Positions 1-14,040 of a stretch of DNA of 64,000 nucleotides are shown here, in pieces. Below the pieces are notes generated by a model. It did no database searches. It was not told the DNA's origin and saw only the letters and a program-made list of their open reading frames with translations. The DNA comes from Micromussa lordhowensis (taxonomy: Eukaryota; Cnidaria; Anthozoa; Scleractinia; Lobophylliidae), in contig CAXHUQ010000947.1 of assembly GCA_964020085.1 (NCBI GenBank), positions 25,001 to 89,000 of the forward strand. The letters are read 5' to 3'. Each line of letters starts with the position of its first letter. Positions within the stretch are counted from its first letter, which is position 1. The position numbers were made by a program, and so were the translations under genes.

Positions 1-414
1 ATGGCATTGGCGCCAGGATGTTTTTTCTGGCCTTCTTTTTGCAGTAGTTTCCCCTGGTCCCAACTTTGCAGAATTTCAGAAAACGCGCGCTGGGGGTCCC
101 CTTGGCAAATTTGACATAGCTCGGCTTCACGGGCACTTTAAGAGGCGCGGTTTGCAGCAAAATGTTCTGCTAGGTTGGCACTTTAAGGAAATCCTAGTTA
201 GGACATGATGGCATTGGCGCCAGGGTGTTTTTTCTGGCCTTCTTTTTGCAGTAGTTTCCCCTGGTCCCAACTTTGCAGAATTTCAGAAAACGCGCGCTGG
301 GGGTCCCCTTGGCAAATTTGACATAGCTCGGCTTCACGGGCACTTTAAGAGGCGCGGTTTGCAGCAAAATGTTCTGCTTGGTTAGCACTTTAAGGAAATC
401 CTAGTTAGGACATG

Positions 415-3400
415 ATGGCATTGGCGCCAGGGTGTTTTTTCTGGCCTTCTTTTTGCAGTAGTTTCCCCTGGTCCCAACTTTGCAGAAGAAAACGCGCGCT
501 GGGGGTCCCCTTGGCAAATTTGCATAGCTCGGCTTCACGGGCACTTTAAGAGGCGCGGTTTGCAGCAAAATGTTCTGCTATTTTGGCACTTCAAGGAAAT
601 TGTAGTTAAGACATGATGGCATTGGCGCCAGGGTGTTTTTTCTGGCCTTCTTTTTGCAGTAGTTTCCCCTGGTCCCAACTTTGCAGAATTTCAGAAAACG
701 CGCGCTGGGGGTCCCCTTAGCAAATTTGACATAGCTCGGCTTCGCGGGCACTTTAAGAGGCGCGAATTGCAGCAAAATGTTCTGCTAGGTTGGCACTTCA
801 AGGAAATCCTAGTTAGGACATGATGGCATTGGCGCCAGGATGTTTTTTCTGGCCTTCTTTTTGCAGTAGTTTCCCCTGGTCCCAACTTTGCAGAATTTCA
901 GAAAACGCGCGCTGGGGGTCCCCTTGGCAAATTTGACATAGCTCGGCTTCACGGGCACTTTAAGAGGCGCGGTTTGCAGCAAAATGTTCTGCTAGGTTGG
1001 CACTTCAAGGAAATTTTAGTTAGGACATGATGGCATTGGCGCCAGGATGTTTTTTCTGGCCTTCTTTTTGCAGTAGTTTCCCCTGGTCCCAACTTTGCAG
1101 AATTTCAGAAAACGCGCGCTGGGGGTCCCCTTGGCAAATTTGACATAGCTCGGCTTCACGGGCACTTTAAGAGGCGCGGTTTGCAGCAAAATGTTCTGCT
1201 AGGTTGGCACTTCAAGGAAATGTTAGTTAGGACATGATGGCATTGGCGCCAGGGTGTTTTTTCTGGCCTTCTTTTTGCAGTAGTTTCCCCTGGTCCCAAC
1301 TTTGCAGAATTTCAGAAAACGCGCGCTGGGGGTCCCCTTGGCAAATTTGACATAGCTCGGCTTCACGGGCACTTTAAGAGGCGCGGTTTGCAGCAAAATG
1401 TTCTGCTAGGTTAGCACTTTAAGGAAATCGTAGTTAAGACATGATGGCATTGGCGCCAGGGTGTTTTTTCTGGCCTTCTTTTTGCAGTAGTTTCCCCTGG
1501 TCCCAACTTTGCAGAAGAAAACGCGCGCTGGGGGTCCCCTTGGCAAATTTGACATAGCTCGGCTTCACGGGCACTTTAAGAGGCGCGGTTTGCAGCAAAA
1601 TGTTCTGCTAGGTTGGCACTTCAAGGAAATTTTAGTTAGGACATCATGGCATTGGCGCCAGGATGTTTTTTCTGGCCTTCTTTTTGCAGTAGTTTCCCCT
1701 GGTCCCAACTTTGCAGAATTTCAGAAAACGCGCGCTGGGGGTCCCCTTGGCAAATTTGACATAGCTCGGCTTCACGGGCACTTTAAGAGGCGCGGTTTGC
1801 AGCAAAATGTTTTGCTAGGCTGGCACTTTAAGGAAATCCTAGTTAGGACATGATGGCATTGGCGCCAGGGTGTTTTTGCTGGCCTTCTTTTTGCAGTAGT
1901 TTCCCCTGGTCCCAACTTTGCAGAATTTCAGAAAACGCGCGCTGGGGGTCCCCTTGGCAAATTTGACATAGCTCGGCTTCACGGGCACTTTAAGAGGCGC
2001 GGTTTGCAGCAAAATGTTCTGCTAGGTTAGCACTTTAAGGAAATGCTAGTTAGGACATGATGGCATTGGCGCCAGGGTGTTTTTTCTGGCCTTCTTTTTG
2101 CAGTAGTTTCCTCTGGTCCCAACTTTGCAGAAGAAAACGCGCGCTGGGGGTCCCCTTGGCAAATTTGACATAGCTCGGCTTCACGGGCACTTTAAGAGGC
2201 GCGGTTTGCAGCAAAATGTTCTGCTATTTTGGCACTTCAAGGAAATTGTAGTTAAGACATGATGGCATTGGCGCCAGGGTGTTTTTTCTGGCCTTCTTTT
2301 TGCAGTAGTTTCCCCTGGTCCCAACTTTGCAGAATTTCAGAAAACGCGCGCTGGGGGTCCCCTTAGCAAATTTGACATAGCTCGGCTTCGCGGGCACTTT
2401 AAGAGGCGCGGTTTGCAGCAAAATGTTCTGCTAGGTTGGCACTTCAAGGAAATCCTAGTTAGGACATGATGGCATTGGCGCCAGGATGTTTTTTCTGGCC
2501 TTCTTTTTGCAGTAGTTTCCCCTGGTCCCAACTTTGCAGAATTTCAGAAAACGCGCGCTGGGGGTCCCCTTGGCAAATTTGACATAGCTCGGCTTCACGG
2601 GCACTTTAAGAGGCGCGGTTTGTAGCAAAATGTTTTGCTAGGTTGGCACTTCAAGGAAATTTTAGTTAGGACATGATGGCATTGGCGCCAGGATGTTTTT
2701 TCTGGCCTTCTTTTTGCAGTAGTTTCCCCTGGTCCCAACTTTGCAGAATTTCAGAAAACGCGCGCTGGGGGTCCCCTTGGCAAATTTGACATAGCTCGGC
2801 TTCACGGGCACTTTAAGAGGCGCGGTTTGCAGCAAAATGTTCTGCTAGGTTGGCACTTCAAGGAAATGTTAGTTAGGACATGATGGCATTGGCGCCAGGG
2901 TGTTTTTTCTGGCCTTCTTTTTGCAGTAGTTTCCCCTGGTCCCAACTTTGCAGAATTTCAGAAAACGCGCGCTGGGGGTCCCCTTGGCAAATTTGACATA
3001 GCTCGGCTTCACGGGCACTTTAAGAGGCGCGGTTTGCAGCAAAATGTTCTGCTAGGTTGGCACTTCAAGGAAATCCTAGTTAGGACATGATGGCATTGGC
3101 GCCAGGATGTTTTTTCTGGCCTTCTTTTTGCAGTAGTTTCCCCTGGTCCCAACTTTGCAGAATTTCAGAAAACGCGCGCTGGGGGTCCCCTTGGCAAATT
3201 TGACATAGCTCGGCTTCACGGGCACTTTAAGAGGCGCGGTTTGCAGCAAAATGTTCTGCTAGGTTGGCACTTCAAGGAAATGTTAGTTAGGACATGATGG
3301 CATTGGCGCCAGGGTGTTTTTTCTGGCCTTCTTTTTGCAGTAGTTTCCCCTGGTCCCAACTTTGCAGAATTTCAGAAAACGCGCGCTGGGGGTCCCCTTG

Positions 3401-3880
3401 GCAAATTTGACATAGCTCGGCTTCACGGGCACTTTAAGAGGCGCGGTTTGCAGCAAAATGTTCTGCTAGGTTAGCACTTTAAGGAAATCCTAGTTAAGAC
3501 ATGATGGCATTGGCGCCAGGGTGTTTTTTCTGGCCTTCTTTTTGCAGTAGTTTCCCCTGGTCCCAACTTTGCAGAAGAAAACGCGCGCTGGGGGTCCCCT
3601 TGGCAAATTTGACATAGCTCGGCTTCACGGGCACTTTAAGAGGCGCGGTTTGCAGCAAAATGTTCTGCTATTTTGGCACTTCAAGGAAATTGTAGTTAAG
3701 ACATGATGGCATTGGCGCCAGGGTGTTTTTTCTGGCCTTCTTTTTGCAGTAGTTTCCCCTGGTCCCAACTTTGCAGAATTTCAGAAAACGCGCGCTGGGG
3801 GTCCCCTTGGCAAATTTGACATAGCTCGGCTTCACGGGCACTTTAAGAGGCGCGGTTTGCAGCAAAATGTTCTGCTATTT
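415..3880. repeat. Higher-order block with 5-bp-deletion monomers (8-mer 1,646 bp, then 7-mer 1,444 bp)
   Basis: Four units lack five bases of the core, reading GCAGAAGAAAACG at 482, 1511, 2127 and 3571. A unit with CTATTTTGGCACTTC follows at 581, 2227 and 3671 (spacings 1,646 and 1,444), and again one unit later at 3878. After the first two of these come units with CCCCTTAGC and CTTCGCGGG, then tails TT and GT at positions 193-194 in the same order. Between the later copies two extra units are inserted, so this is a higher-order repeat eroded by gain and loss of single monomers. The deletion lies between two AGA trinucleotides. Confidence 0.8.
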
Positions 3881-4899
3881 TGGCACTTCAAGGAAATCCT
3901 AGTTAGGACATGATGGCATTGGCGCCAGGATGTTTTTTCTGGCCTTCTTTTTGCAGTAGTTTCCCCTGGTCCCAACTTTGCAGAATTTCAGAAAACGCGC
4001 GCTGGGGGTCCCCTTGGCAAATTTGACATAGCTCGGCTTCGCGGGCACTTTAAGAGGCGCGGTTTGCAGCAAAATGTTCTGCTAGGTTGGCACTTCAAGG
4101 AAATCCTAGTTAGAACATGATGGCATTGGCGCCAGGATGTTTTTTCTGGCCTTCTTTTTGCAGTAGTTTCCCCTGGTCCCAACTTTGCAGAATTTCAGAA
4201 AACGCGCGCTGGGGGTCCCCTTGGCAAATTTGACATAGCTCGGCTTCACGGGCACTTTAAGAGGCGCGGTTTGCAGCAAAATGTTCTGCTAGGTTGGCAC
4301 TTCAAGGAAATCCTAGTTAGGACATGATGGCATTGGCGCCAGGGTGTTTTTTCTGGCCTTCTTTTTGCAGTAGTTTCCCCTGGTCCCAACTTTGCAGAAT
4401 TTCAGAAAACGCGCGCTGGGGGTCCCCTTGGCAAATTTGACATAGCTCGGCTTCACGGGCACTTTAAGAGGCGCGGTTTGCAGCAAAATGTTCTGCTAGG
4501 TTAGCACTTCAAGGAAATGCTAGTTACGACATGATGACATTGGCGCCAGGGTGTTTTTTCTGGCCTTCTTTTTGCAGTAGTTTCCCCTGGTCCCAACTTT
4601 GCAGAATTTCAGAAAACGCGCGCTGGGGGTCCCCTTGGCAAATTTGACATAGCTCGGCTTCGCGGGCACTTTAAGAGGCGCGGTTTGCAGCAAAATGTTC
4701 TGCTAGGTTGGCACTTCAAGGAAATCCTAGTTAGGACATGATGGCATTGGCGCCAGGATGTTTTTTCTGGCCTTCTTTTTGCAGTAGTTTCCCCTGGTCC
4801 CAACTTTGCAGAATTTCAGAAAACGCGCGCTGGGGGTCCCGTTGGCAAATTTGACATAGCTCGGCTTCACGGGCATTTTAAGAGGCGCGGTTTGCAGCA

Positions 4900-7854
4900 A
4901 AATGTTCTGCTAGGTTGGCACTTCAAGGAAATCCTAGTTAGGACATGATGGCATTGGCGCCAGGGTGTTTTTTCTGGCCTTCTTTTTGCAGTAGTTTCCC
5001 CTGGTCCCAACTTTGCAGAATTTCAGAAAACGCGCGCTGGGGGTCCCCTTGGCAAATTTGACATAGCTCGGCTTCACGGGCACTTTAAGAGGCGCGGTTT
5101 GCAGCAAAATGTTCTGCTAGGTTGGCACTTTAAGGAAATCCTAGTTAGGACATGATGGCATTGGCGCCAGGGTGTTTTTTCTGGCCTTCTTTTTGCAGTA
5201 GTTTCCCCGGGTCCCAACTTTGCAGAATTTCAGAAAACGCGCGCTGGGGGTCCCCTTGGCAAATTTGACATAGCTCGGCTTCACGGGCACTTTAAGAGGC
5301 GCGGTTTGCAGCAAAATGTTCTGCTAGGTTGGCACTTCAAGGAAATCCTAGTTAGGACATGATGGCATTGGCGCCAGGGTGTTTTTTCTGGCCTTCTTTT
5401 TGCAGTAGTTTCCCCTGGTCCGAACTTTGCAGAATTTCAGAAAACGCGCGCTGGGGGTCCCCTTGGCAAATTTGACATAGCTCGGCTTCACGGGCACTTT
5501 AAGAGGCGCGGTTTGCAGCAAAATGTTCTGCTAGGTTGGCACTTCAAGGAAATTTTAGTTAGGACATCATGGCATTGGCGCCAGGGTGTTTTTTCTGGCC
5601 TTCTTTTTGCAGTAGTTTCCCCTGGTCCCAACTTTGCAGAATTTCAGAAAACGCGCGCTGGGGGTCCCCTTGGCAAATTTCACATAGCTCGGCTTCACGG
5701 GCACTTTAAGAGGCGCGGCTTGCAGCAAAATGTTCTGCTAGGTTGGCACTTTAAGGAAATCCTAGTTAAAACATGATGGCATTGGCGCCAGGGTGTTTTT
5801 TCTTGCCTTCTTTTTGCAGTAGTTTCCCCTGGTCCCAACTTTGCAGAATTTCAGAAAACGCGCGCTGGGGGTCCCCTTGGCAAATTTGACATAGCTCGGC
5901 TTCACGGGCACTTTAAGAGGCGCGGTTTGCAGCAAAATGTTCTGCTAGGTTGGCACTTGAAGGAAATCCTAGTGAGGACATGATGGCATTGGCGCCAGGG
6001 TGTTTTTTCTGGCCTTCTTTTTGCAGTAGTTTCCCCTGGTCCCAACTTTGCAGAATTTCAGAAAACGCGCGCTGGGGGTCCCCTTGGCAAATTTGACATA
6101 GCTCGGCTTCACGGGCACTTTAAGAGGCGCGGTTTGCAGCAAAATGTTCTGCTAGGTTGGCACTTCAAGGAAATCCTAGTTAGGACATGATGGCATTGGC
6201 GCCAGGGTGTTTTTTCTGGCCTTCTTTTTGCAGTAGTTTCCCCTGGTCCCAACTTTGCAGAATTTCAGAAAACGCGCGCTGGGGGTCCCCTTGGCAAATT
6301 TGACATAGCTCGGCTTCACGGGCACTTAAAGAGGCGCGGTTTGCAGCAAAATGTTCTGCTAGGTTGGCACTTCAAGGAAATTTTAGTCAGGACATGATGG
6401 CATTGGCGCCAGGGTGTTTTTTCTGGCCTTCTTTTTGCAGTAGTTTCCCCTGGTCCCAACTTTGCAGAATTTCAGAAAACGCGCGCTGGGGGTCCCCTTG
6501 GAAAATTTGACATAGCTCGGCTTCACGGGCACTTTAAGAGGCGCGGTTTGCAGCAAAATGTTCTGCTAGGTTGGCACTTCAAGGAAATCCTAGTTAGGAC
6601 ATGATGGCATTGGCGCCAGGGTGTTTTTTCTGGCCTTCTTTTTGCAGTAGTTTCCCCTGGTCCCAACTTTGCAGAATTTCAGAAAACGCGCGCTGGGGGT
6701 CCCCTTGGCAAATTTGACATAGCTCGGCTTCACGGGCACTTTAAGAGGCGCGGATTGCAGCAAAATGTTCTGCTAGGTTGGCACTTTAAGGAAATTCAAG
6801 TTAGGACATGATGACATTGGCGCCAGGGTGTTTTTTCTGGCCTTCTTTTTGCAGTAGTTTCCCCTGGTCCCAACTTTGCAGAATTTCAGAAAACGCGCGC
6901 TGGGGGTCCCCTTGGCAAATTTGACATAGCTCGGCTTCACGGGCACTTTAAGAAGGGCGGTTTGCAGCAAAATGTTTTGCTAGGTTGGCACTTCAAGGAA
7001 ATCCTAGTTAGGACATGATGGCATTGGCGCCAGGGTGTTTTTTCTGGCCTTCTTTTTGCAGTAGTTTCCCCTGGTCCCAACTTTGCAGAATTTCAGAAAA
7101 CGCGCGCTGGGGGTCCCCTTGGCAAATTTGACATAGCTCGGCTTCACGGGCACTTTAAGAGGCGCGGCTTGCAGCAAAATGTTCTGCTAGGTTGGCACTT
7201 GAAGGAAATTATAGTTAGGACATGATGGCATTGGCGCCAGGGTGTTTTTTCTGGCCTTCTTTTTGCAGTAGTTTCCCCTGGTCCCAACTTTGCAGAATTT
7301 CAGAAAACGCGCGCTGGGGGTCCCCTTGGCAAATTTGACATAGCTCGGCTTCACGGGCACTTTAAGAGGCGCGGTTTGCAGCAAAATGTTCTGCTAGGTT
7401 GGCACTTGAAGGAAATATTAGTTACGACATGATGGCATTGGTGCCAGGGTGTTTTTTCTGGCCTTCTTTTTGCAGTAGTTTCCCCTGGTCCCAACTTTGC
7501 AGAATTTCAGAAAACGCGCGCTGGGGGTCCCCTTGGCAAATTTGACATAGCTCGGCTTCACGGGCACTTTAAGAGGCGCGGTTTGCAGCAAAATGTTCTG
7601 CTAGGTTGGCACTTCAAGGAAATCCTAGTTAGGACATGATGGCATTGGCGCCAGGGTGTTTTTTCTGGCCTTCTTTTTGCAGTAGTTTCCCCTGGTCCCA
7701 ACTTTGCAGAATTTCAGAAAACGCGCGCTGGGGGTCCCCTTGGCAAATTTGACATAGCTCGGCTTCACGGGCACTTTAAGAGGCGCGGCTTGCAGCAAAA
7801 TGTTCTGCTAGGTTGGCACTTCAAGGAAATTCTAGTTAGGACATGATGGCATTG
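4900..7854. repeat. Type A monomers without a clear higher-order unit
   Basis: Ordinary 207-bp type A units. Notable local variants are GACATCATGG at about 5,565 (also at 1643), a GGCTTGCAGC unit at about 5,718, an aligned pair AAATTCAAGTTAGG plus GATGACATT near 6,800 that recurs near 9,695, 11,557 and 13,834, and AGAAGGGCGG near 6,952 that recurs near 11,713. These links show older shuffling of units with the blocks downstream. Nothing else is visible. Confidence 0.75.
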
Positions 7855-10800
7855 GCGCCAGGGTGTTTTTTCTGGCCTTCTTTTTGCAGTAGTTTCCCCT
7901 GGTCCCAACTTTGCAGAATTTCAGAAAACGCGCGCTGGGGGTCCCCTTGGCAAATTTGACATAGCTCGGCTTCACGGGCACTTTAAGAGGCGCGGTTTGC
8001 AGCAAAATGTTCTGCTAGGTTGGCACTTTAAGGAAATCCTAGTTAGGACATGATGGCATTGGCGCCAAGGTTTTTTTTTCTGGCCTTCTTTTTGCAGTAG
8101 TTTCCCCTGGTCCCAACTTTGCAGAATTTCAGAAAACGCGCGCTGGGGGTCCCCTTGGCAAATTTGACATAGCTCGGCTTCACGGGCACTTTAAGAGGCG
8201 CGGTTTGCAGCAAAATGTTCTGCTAGGTTGGCACTTTAAGGAAATCCTAGTTAGGACATGATGGCATTGGCGCCAGGGTGTTTTTTCTGGCCTTCTTTTT
8301 GCAGTAGTTTCCCCTGGTCCCAACTTTGCAGAATTTCAGAAAACGCGCGCTGGGGGTCCCCTTGGCAAATTTGACATAGCTCGGCTTCACGGGCACTTTA
8401 AGAGGCGCGGTTTGCAGCAAAATGTTCTGCTAGGTTGGCACTTGAAGGAAATTATAGTTAGGACATGATGGCATTGGCGCCAGGGTGTTTTTTCTGGCCT
8501 TCTTTTTGCAGTAGTTTTCCCTGGTCCCAACTTTGCAGAATTTCAGAAAACGCGCGCTGGGGGTCCCCTTGGCAAATTTGACATAACTCGGCTTCACGGG
8601 CACTTTAAGAGGCGCGGTTTGCAGCAAAATGTTCTGCTAGGTTGGCACTTCAAGGAAATTCTAGTTAGGACATGATGGCATTGGCGCTAGGGTGTTTTTT
8701 CTGGCCTTCTTTTTGCAGTAGTTTCCCCTGGTCCCAACTTTGCAGAATTTCAGAAAACGCGCGCTGGGGGTCCCCTTGGCAAATTTGACATAGCTCGGCT
8801 TCACGGGCACTTTAAGAGGCGCGGTTTGCAGCAAAATGTTCTGCTAGGTTGGCACTTCAAGGAAATCCTAGTTAGGACATGATGGCATTGGCGCCAGGGT
8901 GTTTTTTCTGGCCTTCTTTTTGCAGTAGTTTCCCCTGGTCCCAACTTTGCAGAATTTCAGAAAACGCGCGCTGGGGGTCCCCTTGGCAAATTTGACATAG
9001 CTCGGCTTCACGGGCACTTTAAGAGGCGCGGATTGCAGCAAAATGTTCTGCTAGGTCGGCACTTCAAGGAAATTCTAGTTAGGACATGATGGCATTGGCG
9101 CCAGGGTGTTTTTTCTGGCCTTCTTTTTGCAGTAGTTTCCCCTGGTCCCAACTTTGCAGAATTTCAGAAAACGCGCGCTGGGGGTCCCCTTGGCAAATTT
9201 GACATAGCTCGGCTTCACGGGCACTTTAAGAGGCGCGGTTTGCAGCAAAATGTTCTGCTAGGTTGGCACTTCAAGGAAATCCTAGTTAGGACATGATGGC
9301 ATTGGCGCCAGGGTGTTTTTTCTGGCCTTCTTTTTGCAGTAGTTTCCCCTGGTCCCAACTTTGCAGAATTTCAGAAAACGCGCGCTGGGGGTCCCCTTGG
9401 CAAATTTGACATAGCTCGGCTTCACGGGCACTTTAAGAGGCGCGGTTTGCAGCAAAATGTTCTGCTAGGTTGGCACTTTAAGGAAATTCTAGTTAGGACA
9501 TGATGGCATTGGCGCCAGGGTGTTTTTTCTGGCCTTCTTTTTGCAGTAGTTTCCCCTGGTCCCAACTTTGCAGAATTTCAGAAAACGCGCGCTAAGGGTC
9601 CCCTTGGCAAATTTGACATAGCTCGGCTTCACGGGCACTTTAAGAGGCGCGGTTTGCAGCAAAATGTTCTGCTAGGTTGGCACTTCAAGGAAATTCAAGT
9701 TAGGACATGATGACATTGGCGCCAGGGTGTTTTTTCTGGCCTTCTTTTTGCAGTAGTTTCCCCTGGTCCCAACTTTGCAGAATTTCAGAAAACGCGCGCT
9801 GGGGGTCCCCTTGGCAAATTTGACATAGCTCGGCTTCACGGGCACTTTAAGAGGCGCGGTTTGCAGCAAAATGTTCTGCTAGGTTGGCACTTTAAGGAAA
9901 TCCTAGTTAGGACATGATGGCATTGGCGCCAAGGTTTTTTTTTCTGGCCTTCTTTTTGCAGTAGTTTCCCCTGGTCCCAACTTTGCAGAATTTCAGAAAA
10001 CGCGCGCTGGGGGTCCCCTTGGCAAATTTGACATAGCTCGGCTTCACGGGCACTTTAAGAGGCGCGGTTTGCAGCAAAATGTTCTGCTAGGTTGGCACTT
10101 TAAGGAAATCCTAGTTAGGACATGATGGCATTGGCGCCAGGGTGTTTTTTCTGGCCTTCTTTTTGCAGTAGTTTCCCCTGGTCCCAACTTTGCAGAATTT
10201 CAGAAAACGCGCGCTGGGGGTCCCCTTGGCAAATTTGACATAGCTCGGCTTCACGGGCACTTTAAGAGGCGCGGTTTGCAGCAAAATGTTCTGCTAGGTT
10301 GGCACTTGAAGGAAATTATAGTTAGGACATGATGGCATTGGCGCCAGGGTGTTTTTTCTGGCCTTCTTTTTGCAGTAGTTTTCCCTGGTCCCAACTTTGC
10401 AGAATTTCAGAAAACGCGCGCTGGGGGTCCCCTTGGCAAATTTGACATAACTCGGCTTCACGGGCACTTTAAGAGGCGCGGTTTGCAGCAAAATGTTCTG
10501 CTAGGTTGGCACTTCAAGGAAATTCTAGTTAGGACATGATGGCATTGGCGCTAGGGTGTTTTTTCTGGCCTTCTTTTTGCAGTAGTTTCCCCTGGTCCCA
10601 ACTTTGCAGAATTTCAGAAAACGCGCGCTGGGGGTCCCCTTGGCAAATTTGACATAGCTCGGCTTCACGGGCACTTTAAGAGGCGCGGTTTGCAGCAAAA
10701 TGTTCTGCTAGGTTGGCACTTCAAGGAAATCCTAGTTAGGACATGATGGCATTGGCGCCAGGGTGTTTTTTCTGGCCTTCTTTTTGCAGTAGTTTCCCCT

Positions 10801-11700
10801 GGTCCCAACTTTGCAGAATTTCAGAAAACGCGCGCTGGGGGTCCCCTTGGCAAATTTGACATAGCTCGGCTTCACGGGCACTTTAAGAGGCGCGGATTGC
10901 AGCAAAATGTTCTGCTAGGTCGGCACTTCAAGGAAATTCTAGTTAGGACATGATGGCATTGGCGCCAGGGTGTTTTTTCTGGCCTTCTTTTTGCAGTAGT
11001 TTCCCCTGGTCCCAACTTTGCAGAATTTCAGAAAACGCGCGCTGGGGGTCCCCTTGGCAAATTTGACATAGCTCGGCTTCACGGGCACTTTAAGAGGCGC
11101 GGTTTGCAGCAAAATGTTCTGCTAGGTTGGCACTTCAAGGAAATCGTAGTTAGGACATGATGGCATTGGCGCCAGGGTGTTTTTTCTGGCCTTCTTTTTG
11201 CAGTAGTTTCCCCTGGTCCCAACTTTGCAGAATTTCAGAAAACGCGCGCTGGGGGTCCCCTTGGCAAATTTGACATAGCTCGGCTTCACGGGCACTTTAA
11301 GAGGCGCGGTTTGCAGCAAAATGTTCTGCTAGGTTGGCACTTTAAGGAAATTCTAGTTAGGACATGATGGCATTGGCGCCAGGGTGTTTTTTCTGGCCTT
11401 CTTTTTGCAGTAGTTTCCCCTGGTCCCAACTTTGCAGAATTTCAGAAAACGCGCGCTAAGGGTCCCCTTGGCAAATTTGACATAGCTCGGCTTCACGGGC
11501 ACTTTAAGAGGCGCGGTTTGCAGCAAAATGTTCTGCTAGGTTGGCACTTCAAGGAAATTCAAGTTAGGACATGATGACATTGGCGCCAGGGTGTTTTTTC
11601 TGGCCTTCTTTTTGCAGTAGTTTCCCCTGGTCCCAACTTTGCAGAATTTCAGAAAACGCGCGCTGGGGGTCCCCTTGGCAAATTTGACATAGCTCGGCTT
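7855..11700. repeat. Tandem 9-mer duplication, period 1,864 bp, in type A
   Basis: Rare variants repeat at a constant offset of 1,864 bp: GCCAAGG followed by nine Ts (about 8,066 and 9,930), TTTTCCCTGG with CATAACTCGG in one unit (about 8,516/8,583 and 10,380/10,447), GGCGCTAGG (8,685 and 10,549), GATTGCAGC with TAGGTCGGC (about 9,031 and 10,895), and GCTAAGGGTC (9,591 and 11,455). The period is nine monomers plus one base from the T-tract gain. The copies differ at a few tail sites (CC versus CG at 193-194 near 9,280 and 11,144). Outer limits are approximate. Confidence 0.85.
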
Positions 11701-14040
11701 CACGGGCACTTTAAGAAGGGCGGTTTGCAGCAAAATGTTTTGCTAGGTTGGCACTTCAAGGAAATCCTAGTTAGGACATGATGGCATTGGCGCCAGGGTG
11801 TTTTTTCTGGCCTTCTTTTTGCAGTAGTTTCCCCTGGTCCCAACTTTGCAGAATTTCAGAAAACGCGCGCTGGGGGTCCCCTTGGCAAATTTGACATAGC
11901 TCGGCTTCACGGGCACTTTAAGAGGCGCGGTTTGCAGCAAAATGTTCTGCTAGGTTGGCACTTTAAGGAAATTCTAGTTAGGACATGATGGCATTGGCGC
12001 CAGGGTGTTTTTTCTGGCCTTCTTTTTGCAGTAGTTTCCCCTGGTCCCAACTTTGCAGAATTTCAGAAAACGCGCGCTGGGGGTCCCCTTGGCAAATTTG
12101 ACATAGCTCGGCTTCACGGGCACTTTAAGAGGCGCGGTTTGCAGCAAAATGTTCTGCTAGGTTGGCACTTCAAGGAAATCCTAGTTAGGACATGATGGCA
12201 TTGGCGCCAGGGTGTTTTTTCTGGCCTTCTTTTTGCAGTAGTTTCCCCTGGTCCCAACTTTGCAGAATTTCAGAAAACGCGCGCTGGGGGTCCCCTTGGC
12301 AAATTTGACATAGCTCGGCTTCACGGGCACTTTAAGAGGCGCGGTTTGCAGCAAAATGTTCTGCTAGGTTGGCACTTGAAGGAAATTATAGTTAGGACAT
12401 GATGGCATTGGCGCCAGGGTGTTTTCTCTGGCCTTCTTTTTGCAGTAGTTTTCCCTGGTCCCAACTTTGCAGAATTTCAGAAAACGCGCGCTGGGGGTCC
12501 CCTTGGCAAATTTGACATAGCTCGGCTTCACGGGCACTTTAAGAGGCGCGGTTTGCAGCAAAATGTTCTGCTCGGTTGGCACTTCAAGGAAATTCTAGTT
12601 AGGACATGATGGCATTGGCGCCAGGGTGTTTTTTCTGGCCTTCTTTTTGCAGTAGTTTCCCCTGGTCCCAACTTTGCAGAATTTCAGAAAACGCGCGCTG
12701 GGGGTCCCCTTGGCAAATTTGACATAGCTCGGCTTCACGGGCACTTTAAGAGGCGCGGTTTGCAGCAAAATGTTTTGCTAGGTTGGCACTTTAAGGAAAT
12801 GCTAGTTAGGACATGATGGCATTGGCGCCAGGGTGTTTTTTCTGGCCTTCTTTTTGCAGTAGTTTCCCCTGGTCCCAACTTTGCAGAATTTCAGAAAACG
12901 CGCGCTGGGGGTCCCCTTGGCAAATTTGACATAGCTCGGCTTCACGGGCACTTTAAGAGGCGCGGTTTGCAGCAAAATGTTCTGCTAGGTTGGCACTTCA
13001 AGGAAATCCTAGTTAGGACATGATGGCATTGGCGCCAGGGTGTTTTTTCTGGCCTTCTTTTTGCAGTAGTTTCCCCTGGTCCCAACTTTGCAGAATTTCA
13101 GAAAACGCGCGCTGGGGGTCCCCTTGGCAAATTTGACATAGCTCGGCTTCACGGGCACTTTAAGAGGCGCGGATTGCAGCAAAATGTTCTGCTAGGTCGG
13201 CACTTCAACGAAATTCTAGTTAGGACATGATGGCATTGGCGCCAGGGTGTTTTTTCTGGCCTTCTTTTTGCAGTAGTTTCCCCTGGTCCCAACTTTGCAG
13301 AATTTCAGAAAACGCGCGCTGGGGGTCCCCTTGGCAAATTTGACATAGCTCGGCTTCACGGGCACTTTAAGAGGCGCGGTTTGCAGCAAAATGTTCTGCT
13401 AGGTTGGCACTTCAAGGAAATCCTAGTTAGGACATGATGGCATTGGCGCCAGGGTGTTTTTTCTGGCCTTCTTTTTGCAGTAGTTTCCCCTGGTCCCAAC
13501 TTTGCAGAATTTCAGAAAACGCGCGCTGGGGGTCCCCTTGGCAAATTTGACATAGCTCGGCTTCACGGGCACTTTAAGAGGCGCGGTTTGCAGCAAAATG
13601 TTCTGCTAGGTTGGCACTTTAAGGAAATTCTAGTTAGGACATGATGGCATTGGCGCCAGGGTGTTTTTTCTGGCCTTCTTTTTGCAGTAGTTTCCCCTGG
13701 TCCCAACTTTGCAGAATTTCAGAAAACGCGCGCTGGGGGTCCCCTTGGCAAATTTGACATAGCTCGGCTTCACGGGCACTTTAAGAGGCGCGGTTTGCAG
13801 CAAAATGTTCTGCTAGGTTGGCACTTCAAGGAAATTCAAGTTAGGACATGATGACATTGGCGCCAGGGTGTTTTTTCTGGCCTTCTTTTTGCAGTAGTTT
13901 CCCCTGGTCCCAACTTTGCAGAATTTCAGAAAACGCGCGCTGGGGGTCCCCTTGGCAAATTTGACATAGCTCGGCTTCACGGGCACTTTAAGAGGGGCGG
14001 TTTGCAGCAAAATGTTTTGCTAGGTTGGCACTTCAAGGAA
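11536..14040. repeat. Shuffled copies of the preceding block (10- and 11-mer offsets)
   Basis: A unit with TTCAAGTTAGG and GATGACATT at about 11,556 recurs at about 13,833, an offset of 2,277 bp (eleven monomers). The TTTTCCCTGG unit at about 12,451 matches that at about 10,381, an offset of 2,070 bp (ten monomers), but here the T tract reads TTTTCTCTGG. The GATTGCAGC / TAGGTCGGC unit also recurs near 13,172. Offsets therefore change within the block, which suggests several overlapping unequal exchanges. Confidence 0.6.
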
